Source: Ustilago trichophora
Lineage: Eukaryota > Basidiomycota > Ustilaginomycetes > Ustilaginales > Ustilaginaceae
DNA: 64,000 nucleotides
Assembly: GCA_900323505.1 (NCBI GenBank)
Contig: OOIN01000021.1
Location: 434,001 to 498,000, forward strand
Direction of reading: 5' to 3'
Positions 18,678 through 29,700 of the stretch are shown here, in pieces. The notes under the pieces are model-generated. The model had not been told where the DNA came from. It ran no database searches and worked only from the letters and a program-made list of their open reading frames with translations. The translations under genes were made by a program, and so were the position numbers. The first letter of the stretch is position 1; each line of letters begins with the position of its first letter.

Positions 18678-20133
18678 CTTTGCCACTCTCGGTCTGAATA
18701 TGTAAATGGTGTGGTGGTGTATATCTGATCTGATCGAGCTAGAAGCTGCCTTGCCGTCTCGAAATAGGCTGGTACATGCAAAAGCTTGAGGATAGGTTCG
18801 ACACCGACTATCGGCTGGTGTCTACTTGCTGCGTGGCCAAGCAAGTACGTGCCAGCTGCCCATCCTAAAGCTGACGAATTTGTGATCCGATTGTGGTGGT
18901 GATTGTTCGAGAAGGTAGCTCGACAGCTGGTTTTGCCACGCTGTCCTGCTATCTCCTTCCAAAGATGACGGTGCGATGACAAAGACTTTGGTGGCTTGAC
19001 AATGGGAAAGATGAAGCCAACTTCGGGTATACTGTAGTTGCACAACACTCTGTGTTACGCCTGCAGCTGAAGCAATGCGTCGAACTGTGTTGTGTCGCTT
19101 CAGGGTCCAATCTCCCGATTGCCACCTTACTCAATCGTGATTTCAGATCAGAATCGGTCTATTCATAGCCCCGATCTAAAACTTGATTTGGGTGCACCGT
19201 GCGTGATCGGAAAATTTAAAAAAACGGAAATTTGCGGTTTGGGCTGAAATGGCTCGTGCACAAATTTTGACAGAGAGAATCAGAGGCCATCTCTGAGGCG
19301 CCGCCAACTTGGTGATGGCCTCCGTGTTGGGTGCAGCGCCTTGTTCAACTTCTCTCGGTGGCGGTGGGGCAACGTGTTCTGTGCATCAAAGTGTGTGTTG
19401 GTTTGCGGCTTTGACATGAACTGGAAACAAAAAACTTGTAAACGCAAGTGTTGTGTAATGACACGCACCAGACCGTGCTGGACTTGCCAGAGAGAGAGAG
19501 AGCTCTTACACTTTGTCAAGGGAAGCCAAAAACGGTAAGGGGGAGGCAACAAGGCAAGCTAGCTAACAGCGTCCAGTACCTATACAGTACAGCGTAATAG
19601 AGACAGAGGAAAAAGGGGGGTGCTTTATGAACAGCCACCCTAATTTTGCTGGTTTGCCTCTGCTGTTTTGCCATGTCGGTTTTTTCTAAGGAGTGCAGTT
19701 CTTCTTCCGCCTTCCGTGCGCTGCCTTTTTGGGCGTTGAAATTCTTCTGTCTGTCGAGTTTCGCCGTTGGGTCAACTTGCCGCATGGACCAGCTTCTTCA
19801 AGTGTATATAATGCCTTCTGCTCGTGCATCCTTCCTTCTGCTCACCAGAGATACATCTCCCATCACCATCACAAATTAGCGTAAGTGTCCCTCCATTTTT
19901 ACATCTGCTTTCCTTTCCCTCTAGATTACGCTGGGACTGCACGTTGTTGGCTGCCAGCACGAAGCAGTGTTCCGCTTTGTGAACTCATTTCGGGTGCGCA
20001 GCTAGTCTCTGTCGATCAGACGTAAATAAAACTTCTACATTTGCGGCGTCAACGCAACGTTGTCTCGATCTTTACCTTTAAGCCATACCTATACCTGCTC
20101 ACTCACACACAGTCTTCTTCTTTCTCTAAAAAA
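18678..20133. other. Divergent promoter region, ankyrin gene and cyclophilin
   Basis: 1.46 kb. It holds TACTGTA or TACAGTA at 19030 and 19583. A TATA box, TATATAAT (19805-19812), lies upstream of cyclophilin. A probable leader intron starts at GTAAGT (19881), with the nearest candidate 3' site CTCTAG at 19924. The final 90 bases before the cyclophilin start are pyrimidine-rich. No additional gene was recognised. Confidence 0.65.
19805..19812 (+). promoter_or_regulatory. TATA box of the cyclophilin gene
   Basis: TATATAAT about 330 bases before the start codon, followed by a possible leader intron beginning at 19881. This is the clearest TATA element in the window ahead of a strongly expressed type of gene. 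Confidence 0.55.
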
Positions 20134-20667
20134 ATGCGCGCCACTTTTGCTCGTCAATTCACTTCGACTGCCAGAATCATGTCCAACGTATACTTCGACA
20201 TCACCAAGAACAACGCCCCTCTGGGCCGTGTCACCTTCAAGCTCTACGACGACGTCGTCCCCAAGACGGCCAAGAACTTCCGTGAGCTCTGCACCGGTGC
20301 CCACGGTTTCGGCTACAAGGGCTCCTCCTTCCACCGTGTCATCCCCCAGTTCATGCTCCAGGGTGGTGACTTCACCGCCGGCAACGGTACCGGTGGCAAG
20401 TCGATCTACGGCTCCAAGTTTGCCGATGAGAACTTCAAGTTGACCCACTCCAAGCCCGGTCTCCTCTCGATGGCCAACGCCGGCCCCAACACCAACGGCT
20501 CGCAGTTCTTCATCACCACCGTCGTCACCTCGTGGCTCGACGGCAAGCACGTCGTCTTCGGCGAGGTCGTTGACGGTATGGACATTGTCAAGGCTATCGA
20601 GGGCGAGGGCTCCGGCTCTGGCAAGACCAGGTCCACCATCACCATCGCCGACTGCGGTGAGTGCTAA
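20134..20667 (+). CDS. Cyclophilin, peptidyl-prolyl cis-trans isomerase, dual start
   Basis: Cyclophilin-A type protein that catalyses proline cis/trans isomerisation and binds cyclosporin. From the ATG at 20134 it is 177 residues; from an in-frame ATG at 20179 it is 162, the standard cytosolic length. The 15 extra residues ([15 protein letters not shown]) look like a mitochondrial targeting peptide. Active-site sequences are intact: [17 protein letters not shown] (Arg, Phe, Met, Gln), NGSQFFITT and [12 protein letters not shown] (Trp and His of the drug pocket). The coding region is uninterrupted. In fungi a single gene often supplies both mitochondrial and cytosolic forms by alternative starts; that it happens here is inference. 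Confidence 0.95.
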   Translation: MRATFARQFTSTARIMSNVYFDITKNNAPLGRVTFKLYDDVVPKTAKNFRELCTGAHGFGYKGSSFHRVIPQFMLQGGDFTAGNGTGGKSIYGSKFADENFKLTHSKPGLLSMANAGPNTNGSQFFITTVVTSWLDGKHVVFGEVVDGMDIVKAIEGEGSGSGKTRSTITIADCGEC

Positions 20668-21071
20668 ACGCACCCCTGTCTTGCTATACACGTCTTCCCT
20701 TCTTTCCACAAACCCAAAGTTTGAATAGTTTGTTGCTCCAACGAGCTTTTACTGGAATGATTCAAGAAGCGTTGTAAAATGTTCCCTCTCGACTGTTTGT
20801 GTCGTGTGCTGTTTGTGTATTGATTGAGCGTTGAGCGTTGAGCGTTTCTGCAACATGTTTCCTTGTAAGGCGGTGTGTGCCTTAAATAGCGATACGATAT
20901 AAACCGAGGCGGCGGATCTCATCTAACTTGGTGGGCTCATCCCCCGCATCAGCGCCACAGTCGTTCACATCAAAAAACCACAGCGCAGTGCAACGATTCT
21001 AGAACAACAAACGCAATTCCCCTTTTTGGTGATATGAAAGACATGGACACTGCTATAAGACAAAAAGTATT
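20668..21071. other. Convergent 3' region
   Basis: 404 bases between cyclophilin and the membrane-protein gene. It contains three perfect tandem copies of TTGAGCG (20824-20844). No gene seen. Confidence 0.65.
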
Positions 21072-22308
21072 CTACTCCTTTGAATCACTCCAAACCTTGG
21101 AACTGGGTTCCAACCCAGCCGCTGCAGCCGCCTCAGCCGAATCCACAGCTACAGAAGGCGCGATCGAGTCTTGATCCGCCTCGACTCCGATCCACGACGA
21201 GCTCATGTTGGAGCTTGCTGCGTCGTCGGTTATGCTTCCTGCGCTTTTGGGCTTGTTGCTGTTGGTGCTGCTGCTGGTGGCGGGGGCGAGGAATCGGTCT
21301 CCGTTGGAAGAGGATGTAGGCGAATCGCTAAGGCTTGCCACGCTGGCGCTGTACGAATCTGTGTCCTGTGTAGGCGCTGTTTCTGGTACAGTGTTGTTGA
21401 GAGGCGGGGCAGGTTTGTCCGGACTAACCGGTGTGAAATTAAGGCCTCCCGAAAGACCCCTTCTTCTACTGTGACCTTTGAGCTGCGAGAAGCGCTGTAC
21501 GGGGCTGTCTCTGCCACTCTCGGTGCCACTCTCATCAACATCGGTATCGGCCAATCCAAGCGCTCCGTCGACACCAACTCTTGGTGCTCGACCAAAGTAG
21601 TCCCTCGGTGCATCGGCGTCACTTTGCGAGCCCGCATCAAAGTCGGGTGAAGTGAGCAAGATTTCTTCATCTTTGGTGATGGTGCTGAGTCTGGCCTGTT
21701 GACCTCCACTTGCGACCCATGCGGCTTCTTCCTCGGCAGAAGCGCTGCTAAGGCTTCGCGCTCGTTGGCGAAGTAAAGTCTCGGCGTCGTAGGTACCAGG
21801 TGAGAGAAGGGGTGCTTTGACGATGCTGGGGATGTTGCTGCGGTCTGTGGGACGATGACGGTCGTTTTGATATACGCGAGGTTTGCGTCGAGTGGAGTTG
21901 GTGCGGCCGACGGGAACTTTGATGCCTTCCTTTGTTTGGCGTTGAATGCGCACTCTGCGTCGATGGAGACCTGTTGGGGGGTGAATAGAGAGGGTCAGAC
22001 TGATGTTACATGACCGCAAGACTGTGTTGGTGCTACTGGGACCTACCTAGTGTTCTGAAAACGGCATACCCGGCAAAGTCGAGCACGCCGATGAGAAAGA
22101 TGGGTAGAAGGATGAGAAGCGAGATGATGCGGCAGGATTGAGAGAAGAGCGTTACCCAATAAGGCATAGGTGGGTCGATGATCATTCTCCATGCCGACAC
22201 GGGTTGAGGTTCAGGGTTGCGAAAGAGCGCAGCTTCGAGCAGACCTTTAGCGGTTTCCAAGGGTCCGCTCTCTGTCCACGAACGAGCTGTCTGTGCGAAC
22301 CAGGCCAT
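21072..22308 (-). CDS. Uncharacterised single-pass membrane protein
   Basis: Two exons, 22308-22047 and 21970-21072, are joined across a 76-nt GT...AG intron (21971-22046) to give 386 residues. Residues about 58-82 (SQSCRIISLLILLPIFLIGV and onward) form one strong membrane helix, followed at once by a very basic segment (LHRRRVRIQRQTK). The rest, residues about 120-386, is hydrophilic, Ser/Thr/Asp-rich and probably disordered, with short alanine runs. No signal peptide or catalytic motif is present. The positive-inside rule suggests the long C-terminal tail faces the cytosol. I do not recognise the family. The intron is supported because it keeps the frame and joins the hydrophobic N-terminus to the long second exon. 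Confidence 0.78.
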
Positions 22309-23078
22309 GGTGATAAGAGTGAGATGGTGTCGATGGTACCAAGTGTTTCCGATTGAAATGACTGTTTGATGACCGCGTTGCGATGCGTGTATGCTTTCGC
22401 TATGTGTCGTTGTCTAGATTAGAGGTGGAGTTCGACCGAGAGAGAAAGATGGAGAGCACCGCCCGGACTGGAACCTGCTCAAAGCATACCGAATCGCTGC
22501 CTGAGAGAAAGGGCCTTTTGACAGAGATGGTTTGATAGTGTACAGTACAGTAGCCTGTTGTATGTATGGAAGAATGAAAAGGTTAGCCGCCAGCTTTGTA
22601 GTGTTCTGAAAAGTGGCCGAGTATGAGAGGACTTGCAAGGTGGAATGGCTTTCAAACGTTGAAATTTGGCGCTTTTGGCTGCATGAGACAGGTGCCAATC
22701 CTGCACATCGGCAACAAAGCCGGCTCGTGCACGATTCCTTTGTGACGCCATTCACCCGTGCGAGACGCCATTTTTTTTCTAAAATGTTAGAATCCAACCA
22801 TTTTTTCCCACGACGAGAGAGGGTCCACGAGAAGAAGAGAAGAAAAAATCTCGAAGTGAGAGCGGTCCAAAAAAAAAAGTGGAATTTCTCCAAAAAAAAA
22901 AAAAATGAAGAAATGAAGAAATGCGCAGTACAACGAACGACACTTTTTGTTGGTGCAACCATGGTTTGCCATCATCTTCTAGATTGATCACCACCAACAT
23001 CTCCCTCCCTACGCTTTGCTCCTACTACCTTTCTTCACCAGGGCAGAGCTTCACACGTACACACACACACACACAAAC
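22309..23078. other. Divergent promoter region, membrane protein and La
   Basis: 770 bases. It carries two overlapping TACAGTA heptamers (22541-22552), several A runs near 22870-22905 and a CA tract (23059-23075) just before the La start. No gene seen. Confidence 0.65.
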
Positions 23079-24506
23079 ATGTCGGCAGAACAGATCAAGC
23101 AGGAGGAAGTCATCCCCGCCGCTTCCACCTCGGCCACCGAGACCTCCACCAACATGACTGTTGACCAAGCAAAGGAAGAGGCTCTTCGACAGGTCGAGTT
23201 CTATTTCCACGACTCGAACCTTCCCTTTGACAAGTTTCTGTTCACTTTGACTCGCAAGGATCCAGAAGGTTGGGTTCCCATTGCCACCATCGCCTCTTTC
23301 AAGCGTATGCGCGGTATCAAGGACTTGCTCGGTCTCGAGGGTATTGCTGACGCACTCAAGGCATCCAAGGAGCTTCTCGACGTTAGCGAGGATGGTGTCA
23401 ACGTTCGTAGGAGGAAGGAGCTCGTCCCCGTCAAGGATGCTTTCGACCGTTCCGTCTACGCCAAGGGTTTCGGCGAGGAGACCGAGACCCTGCAGAAGGA
23501 GCTCGAGTCGTTCTTCAACACTTTCGGCAAAGTCAACAGCGTTCGTATGCGCCGTGACATGGAGGCTGCTACCAAGCCCAAGCCTTTCAAAGGTTCCGTC
23601 TTTGTCGAATTCGCCGACATGGACGACCGAAACAAGTTCCTCGCCCAGGCGGCACAGAAGCAGCCCGAACACGACGGTGGCAAGGGCGTCACTTTCCAGG
23701 ACAAGGAGCTCGTCGTCATGTCCAAGGACGCCTATGTCAAGATGAAGATGGAGGAGAAGGGAATCGATCCCAGTGCCAACAAGATCAACCGTGGTTCCGA
23801 TTCGGCTCACAAAAAGTTCAACGCCTTCAAGGAGATGAACAAGCGCGAAGGTGGTCGAGGTGATCGCGCCAAGAAGGAGGAGGACAACAAGCCCAAGCGA
23901 TCCGACCCTCTCGAATTCGAGTATAACGGCAAGCAGCTCACCACCCGTCCCGACGGCACCGTTGATCCCGATGCCGTCACTTTCCCCTCCAACTCGGTTC
24001 TCAAGTTCACCGGCGCCGGCGAAGGTGGAAACTGGAAGGATCTCAAGGAGACCCTCATCACTGTTCACCCTACCTCGTTCGTTGAGTTCCCTACCGGTGC
24101 CGTTGAAGGTGCCGTTGGCTTCAAGGAGTCGCTCTCTGACGAGAAACTCGCCGAGATCAAGAGCAAGAACATCACCGTCGGCGGCAACGTTGTCAACTTT
24201 GACCGCGTCGACGAGGAGACGGCCAAGAAGTTCTACATTGAGCGTGCCAACTTCCGCGCATCCTTCATGCTCGACAGGCGCGAACAGGATGCCCAGCGCG
24301 GCGGTGGATTCCGTGGCGGCAACGGAGGTTACAGCCGAGGAGGCCGCGGTGGTCGTGGTGGCAAGTTCGGCCGTGGTGGAGGACGTGGTGGTTTCGGCCG
24401 CTCCGGTGGAGACAAGCGAAAGCGCGATAACGAGGCAAGCAACAACAACAACCGAGATGACGGTGCACCACCCACCATCGGCAAAAAGCCCAAGACCGAA
24501 GAGTAA
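23079..24506 (+). CDS. LHP1: La ribonucleoprotein (Lupus La homolog)
   Basis: 475 residues, single exon, started at the ATG at 23079. Domains in order are: La motif (about 28-110; AKEEALRQVEFYFHDSNLPF), an RRM (about 120-210; DRSVYAKGF, KPKPFKGSVFVEF), a second atypical RRM (about 300-395; SNSVLKFTGAGEGGNWKDL), a glycine/arginine-rich RGG segment (about 406-445) and a basic C-terminal tail (KRKRDNE, KKPKTEE) that can act as nuclear localisation signal. La proteins bind the 3' UUU-OH of nascent RNA polymerase III transcripts such as tRNA precursors and protect and fold them. The xRRM plus RGG tail resembles metazoan La more than the shorter yeast Lhp1. Confidence 0.93.
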   Translation: MSAEQIKQEEVIPAASTSATETSTNMTVDQAKEEALRQVEFYFHDSNLPFDKFLFTLTRKDPEGWVPIATIASFKRMRGIKDLLGLEGIADALKASKELLDVSEDGVNVRRRKELVPVKDAFDRSVYAKGFGEETETLQKELESFFNTFGKVNSVRMRRDMEAATKPKPFKGSVFVEFADMDDRNKFLAQAAQKQPEHDGGKGVTFQDKELVVMSKDAYVKMKMEEKGIDPSANKINRGSDSAHKKFNAFKEMNKREGGRGDRAKKEEDNKPKRSDPLEFEYNGKQLTTRPDGTVDPDAVTFPSNSVLKFTGAGEGGNWKDLKETLITVHPTSFVEFPTGAVEGAVGFKESLSDEKLAEIKSKNITVGGNVVNFDRVDEETAKKFYIERANFRASFMLDRREQDAQRGGGFRGGNGGYSRGGRGGRGGKFGRGGGRGGFGRSGGDKRKRDNEASNNNNRDDGAPPTIGKKPKTEE

Positions 24507-24770
24507 ACAATGACATTTCTCTTTACCATTCCATCTTGAGCACACCCATCTTATTATTTTTTTTTTGTATATACTGTAACTCTTTTTTGGTTGCCACTTT
24601 TTTAAAACGCGCTTTTTCATGACTTTGCATCTCACATCCCTTCGGTTTTTGCACACTGTCCATCGTCCTTTGAGATCCATCACCACTCTCTTGAGAGAAG
24701 CGTGTCTTGATTAAAATGGTTTCCTTGACCACGACGTTGCAGTACAAATCTTGCTAGCGACGGAAATTGT
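24507..24770. other. Convergent 3' region between La and sphingolipid reductase
   Basis: 264 bases of 3' flanks. It contains a T run near 24556-24566 and a TACTGTA at 24572. No gene seen. Confidence 0.6.
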
Positions 24771-26342
24771 CTATCTGTTTGTCTTTTGACCAGCGAGCGT
24801 CTTGAGATGCTCCTTTCGATGCTTTTTAATCGCTCTATCCGCCGCAAAATTGCGCCAAATTGGGATGGCAACCCACGAGATCAACGTCAGCGCACGATCA
24901 AGTACGCCTCGATTCGTCGGCGCCGATCCCTGCGCCGCTACGCGGAACAACTCTGAGTTGAAATCAGTCGTGATAAAGAAGTTTCCGCATTCGACGCCTG
25001 TTGTTGACCCACACCAAAAGAAAAGAAGAAGACGAAAGCTTGCGTTAGTTTTTCGAAAGCTCGTGAATTAAGCTTGTCGAGAAATATTAGGGCTACCGGG
25101 TTTAGCGTCGGATGCTCGAATGCTCGATTCGGGTTGCTCTTGTTGAGGTGGAGGAGGCGGTGTAAACTTACCCTTGATGAGACCCTTTGCGCATTGTGCG
25201 GGTGTCAAACCTTCGTCGGTGCCTTCGATTTCGAGCGTGATCTTGGGCTTGGTCTTGTTCTCCTCGTCAAACCCGGGGGAGAGGATGGTCGCTGGGAAGT
25301 AGGCGTTGACCGAGATGCCGTATAGGATCAGTTCGGAGCGCAATGACTCGGCCAAGCCTGCAGCCATGCAGTGAAAGAAAAAAGACAGAGGTGGAAAGGT
25401 GAGCGAGATGTGGATGGCCAGCTTCTTTGCTCGGGAAAGAAGGGGGGAAACTTACCTCGGATAGCATGCTTCATCGGCGCATATTGCGAGTAGCCAACCA
25501 GCCCCATGAAGCCGAGCAACGAGCTGACAAGTACGATTTTGCCTTCTACCACGCCGTTACGTGCCATCGCATTTGCAGCAGCCTACACGTGCAAGCACAT
25601 CAAAGGTATAGAGAACGCGATTTTGTGAGCGAAAGGATTACAAGAAGTAAGTATGGACAGCCGCAAGAAAGCGCGGAGAGGGCAGAGGACACTTACGTGG
25701 GCAGTAGCGAGACAGGTCCAATAATCGGTCTTCATGCCCTTCTCGAAGTCGCTTTCGGTCTGTTCCAGAAAGAAGCCGGGCTTTGCACCGCCGGCACAGC
25801 AAAAAACGGTGTCGGGAACGACGCTACATCCGTCGATGGCCCGCTTTGCGCCGTCGAAGGTCGATACGTCTGCAGCGACGTATTCGATTTTTTGCTGCGG
25901 GGACTTTGCTGCAGCCTGTTTCCGGAGAAGGCCGTTGCACGACAGCGCAGCAACCATGCGGGAAGGAACAGGGCGAAAGGGAGGGGGGCAACAAAAGACA
26001 AAAGAGGCAAGGTATTGAGGGTGCGGGTGAGCATTACGTTTAGACTATCTCACTCTCTCTACGAAAAGATGAAAAGAAGCTCACCTTGACTTGCTCCACA
26101 GCATCGCGAAGTTTCGACTCGGTTCTGCTGCAGATGGTAACGTTGGCACCTTTTGAAGCGAGCAGTTGTGCAACTGCTAGACCGAGACCTTGGGAGCCGC
26201 CAGTGATGAAGATGTGCTTTCCCTCGGGTTTCCACCTCTTTCCTTGACGCATCACACCCATGATGGACGAAAGAACGATTGAAAAGACAAGTGCGGCGAG
26301 GACCGTACTTGTTCCAGAGCCTAGAAGTTGGTGACCGGGCAT
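24771..26342 (-). CDS. TSC10: 3-ketodihydrosphingosine reductase
   Basis: Five exons reconstructed here: 26342-26085, 25915-25697, 25582-25456, 25357-25172 and 24997-24771, all with GT...AG introns (169, 114, 98 and 174 nt), giving 338 residues. It is a short-chain dehydrogenase that reduces 3-ketodihydrosphingosine with NADPH in the ER, the second step of sphingolipid synthesis. Visible parts are an N-terminal membrane segment (VLAALVFSIVLSSIMGV), the cofactor motif TGGSQGLG, VLVSSLLGF, and the catalytic YAPMK. The fifth exon (GVECGNFFITTDFNSELFR, later ISWVAIPIWRNF) matches the expected C-terminal extension of fungal Tsc10. Reading through intron 4 would end at 25068 with an unrelated tail. 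The frame is open upstream of 26342, so a longer N-terminus is possible. Confidence 0.9.
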
Positions 26343-26790
26343 CACGATGCGAGCGAGCGATGAGACCGGGGCGACAAGTCCGTAGTGGTGACACAAAACT
26401 CGAACGCCGAACTCGAAGAGAGATGAAGGTTTGACTCGAGCGTCGGTTGCGTGGAGCAAAATGATGTAGGAAGGAAGAAAGATTGGAGGCTGCCAGATGC
26501 TCGAGTGACTAAGTGTTGGACTGTCAAGTGTAACTTTACTCTCTTCTGCCCTGTCATGCACGGAACGGCGTACTGTAGACGACGTGTAAAAATATGCCAC
26601 GCGGTTGGATGCCAATCTAACACTGTGAAAGTCTTCGAAAAATCAATATGTGTGCTCGAGCCAGAACAACACAGACAAGCTGTTCAAGACTTCTAGCATC
26701 GACCCTTCCACTCTCCCCTTGCTCTCTTTCTCTACAACAACTTCTCTTCACGACACCAGTCAGCGACGAGCGCAGGCTGAGCTAAGCAAC
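26343..26790. other. Divergent promoter region, sphingolipid reductase and COG2
   Basis: 448 bases. It contains CGGCGTACTGTA at 26566-26577, a 12-mer found again at 34610. No separate gene seen. Confidence 0.6.
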
Positions 26791-29700
26791 ATGGCCGCAT
26801 CTGCGATCTCGACATCGCACCATGCTTCCTCCAGCCTTGATCATGAGGCCAGCATGAACGACTCTCTCTTTCCCGAAGGCCAAGCACCGGCATTCCCATC
26901 TCTCACCCCTCTCTCGCACGACCTTCCCCTCCTTTCGCCCGTCCACAACGCCACCTTCTCAGTTGATGAATTCCTCCTTTCCCGCACCAAAGCTTCTGAC
27001 CTCAACTTTATCCTCAGCGACCTCCGCAGCTATAGCGAGAAACTCAAGGACGAGCTCTACTCGATCATCAATGAAGACTACAAAGACTTTGTATCCCTCG
27101 GCAGCAGTCTCAAATCGGAAGCGCATCGAATCGCACGTCTCGGCTGGACCGCTCGATCGGACGGAGAACATGTGGCTCAGCCAGGGCTGATGGCCCCCGT
27201 TCGCGATACACTGCTAGCCTCGAGGAGTATGCTCAAGAGTGTACAGGATGATATTGAAGAGTGTATCAAGCGAAGAGAGGATGCAAGCACCCACAAGGCG
27301 AGACTCGAGCTGATGTTGCAGCTTCACGATTCGATTGTGAGGTTGGAGGATTTGCTTCTGATTCAACAGGAGAGGTCGAAGAGGGATCGCAGAAGGTCGA
27401 ATGCGGGGAGGCCTTCGGTGCTGAGCATTGGCTCGATGGGGGAGAGAAGAGGTAGTCTGGCTTCGGTGGCTTCCGGGTCGGATCAGGAACTTTCTGACTA
27501 TGCCATGTCGTCCGAATACGAAGAGGAGAGCGAGAGCGAGAGCGAGAACGACGATGACAAGCTGCGGAATGGCGATGATCATCATAAACGCACAAAACGA
27601 AAGATCCTGCGTCGACTCTCCTCAGGCACCCAAAACATGCGATCACCAGCTCACGCAAGAGACGCTGCCACTTCTCCCACGCGCACAAGAACTCGATCGG
27701 GTACCGTCTCTGGCACACCTTCCTCCTCTTCTTCTTCCTTGCTGGGTCTTCCGCAGCGCATTGCTCGCACATCGGCCGAATACTCTCGCCTCCGCTTCCT
27801 CCACCGTCGAATCGACGAAGAAAACCTCACCCACTACGCAGACGCCCTCCAAGACCGTATCGACAGCATCCGCTCCGTACTCCGCCAAGACCTTCGCACG
27901 CTTCTCCGTGCGCTTCTCTCCCCCACTTCACTCCTCGTCCACGGTCAGAGCAGTGTCAAGCTTCCCTCTTCTCCCGAACTTCGCAAGTCTTCACGACCAG
28001 CAGCGGGGAGTGGCAGAAGGACGAGCTTCTTACAGAGTCTTTCGGCGAAACCGCAGACCGCGACGATTCACGAAGGAGGAACGACGCCGACGACGACGAA
28101 CGAGTTGGATGTGTGGACGCAGATCGTTGAGCCGGTGGAGGAGGGTGGAAATGCGGAAATGACGTATTGGGAGGCGAGGTTGGAGGAGCAGAGGTCGTGG
28201 TTGGAGATGGTTTTGACCACGTTGAACACGCTAACGCTTGTCGGCGAAGGTGAGGGGATTGATGCGAGGAGGAGGAATGAGGCTGAGGAAGCGGTGCGCG
28301 ATTTGTTGGTTAGCGAATGGGCTGAGAGGGTCATTGTTGACAAGGCCGAGCCCACAGATGATACTTTTGCCTCGGAAGCATCAAATAATCTTCCGGCGGC
28401 AATCTCGGCCCAATTTCAAGAGCATCGCGATCGCCTCCAATCCCTCCTACTACCCCTGCCCACCTCACCATCAACCCCACTAGTCGACCTCTACAATACC
28501 ATCCTCACCTTCACCTCCATTACCGCATACCAAGTCATCGACGCCTCACGCGAGATCACCCCTTCTAACAACTGCGACATCTTCACCCACGTCATCTGGG
28601 AAACCCTCTCCACCCGCCTTCTCTCCACCATGTCCAACACCATCTTTTTCGTCGGACAACCCGACACCTTCTACACCAACTTCACCCTGACCAACCAATT
28701 CCTCCAACGCTTCCTCTCTTTAGCCCCGACGGAAGAATCCAAACAGGCCATGTTGGAGCATCCCAACTGGCTTGCGTTTAAACGGAGATGGCAGTTACCC
28801 GTGTATTTTCAGATGCGATTTCGGGAGGTTGTCACCAAGTTGGAATCGGATTTGGTCGATGGTAGGAAGGAAGTCGGAAGAGCAGGAGAAGGAGAGGAGT
28901 GTATGCAGGCAACAAGAGCGACACTGGAAGCGGTGGAGAAAGTCTGGTCGGACGGTGTACACATTCACGAACTGTCGGCAAGACAGTGGAGGGTGACGCT
29001 TCAATTGTTGAGTCGGTTCAAGAGTTGGATTGAGGAGCAGTCGCCTGCTGAACTCACTGCCGGTAGCGGTCGACTGGATGCACTGCGCAGTACAACTTCC
29101 GCTGCTGCGGATGGTTCGGCAAGGAGCAGCTTCGACCTTCATCAGCGCGGCAACTCTGCAGAAATTTCACGCGTCAGCACCCCTCAGCCTCCTCCTGACG
29201 CTCCCACCCAACAGCATGAGGATGATCAGCTACGTCTTGCCACGGCTCTTCTTTCTGATACGATCTACCTCCGTGGCAAGATGGAAGTGATACTGGACGA
29301 CGTTATTCTTCCGCGTATCTGTGCGAATGTCGACAAATCCAGCTCTAGCCCCGATGATGACGATGGAAACGTGGTAGAATTGCGACGAGATCTGTTGAGC
29401 ATTCTCGACGAGGATTCGCTCGATTTTATCCCTGGTCTAACGGCTTCTGTTGGACGCTTCGCCTATTCGATTATAGCTCCACGGAGCGCAGCACCTTTGC
29501 GTTTACTTCGTTCGTTTTCTACCCCTGCATATCGCCCCGGTAGCGGTGCAGGAAACGATGCAAAGAACGGTGGCGCAACGGCAGCGATATCTGTCATCCA
29601 CCAACTCTTCAGCCCTCTCGAAAGCTTCCTCTCCTTACCAGCGACTCGAAGGATCTCCAAGGAGATCAAGAAATCCTGGGTGGAAAAAATCCTCACCGAC

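Noticed and set aside
23025..24686. 553-codon minus-strand frame antisense to the La gene
   Set aside because: Long antisense frames are expected opposite GC-biased third codon positions. The translation is featureless Val/Leu/Gly-rich and La is unmistakable on the other strand.
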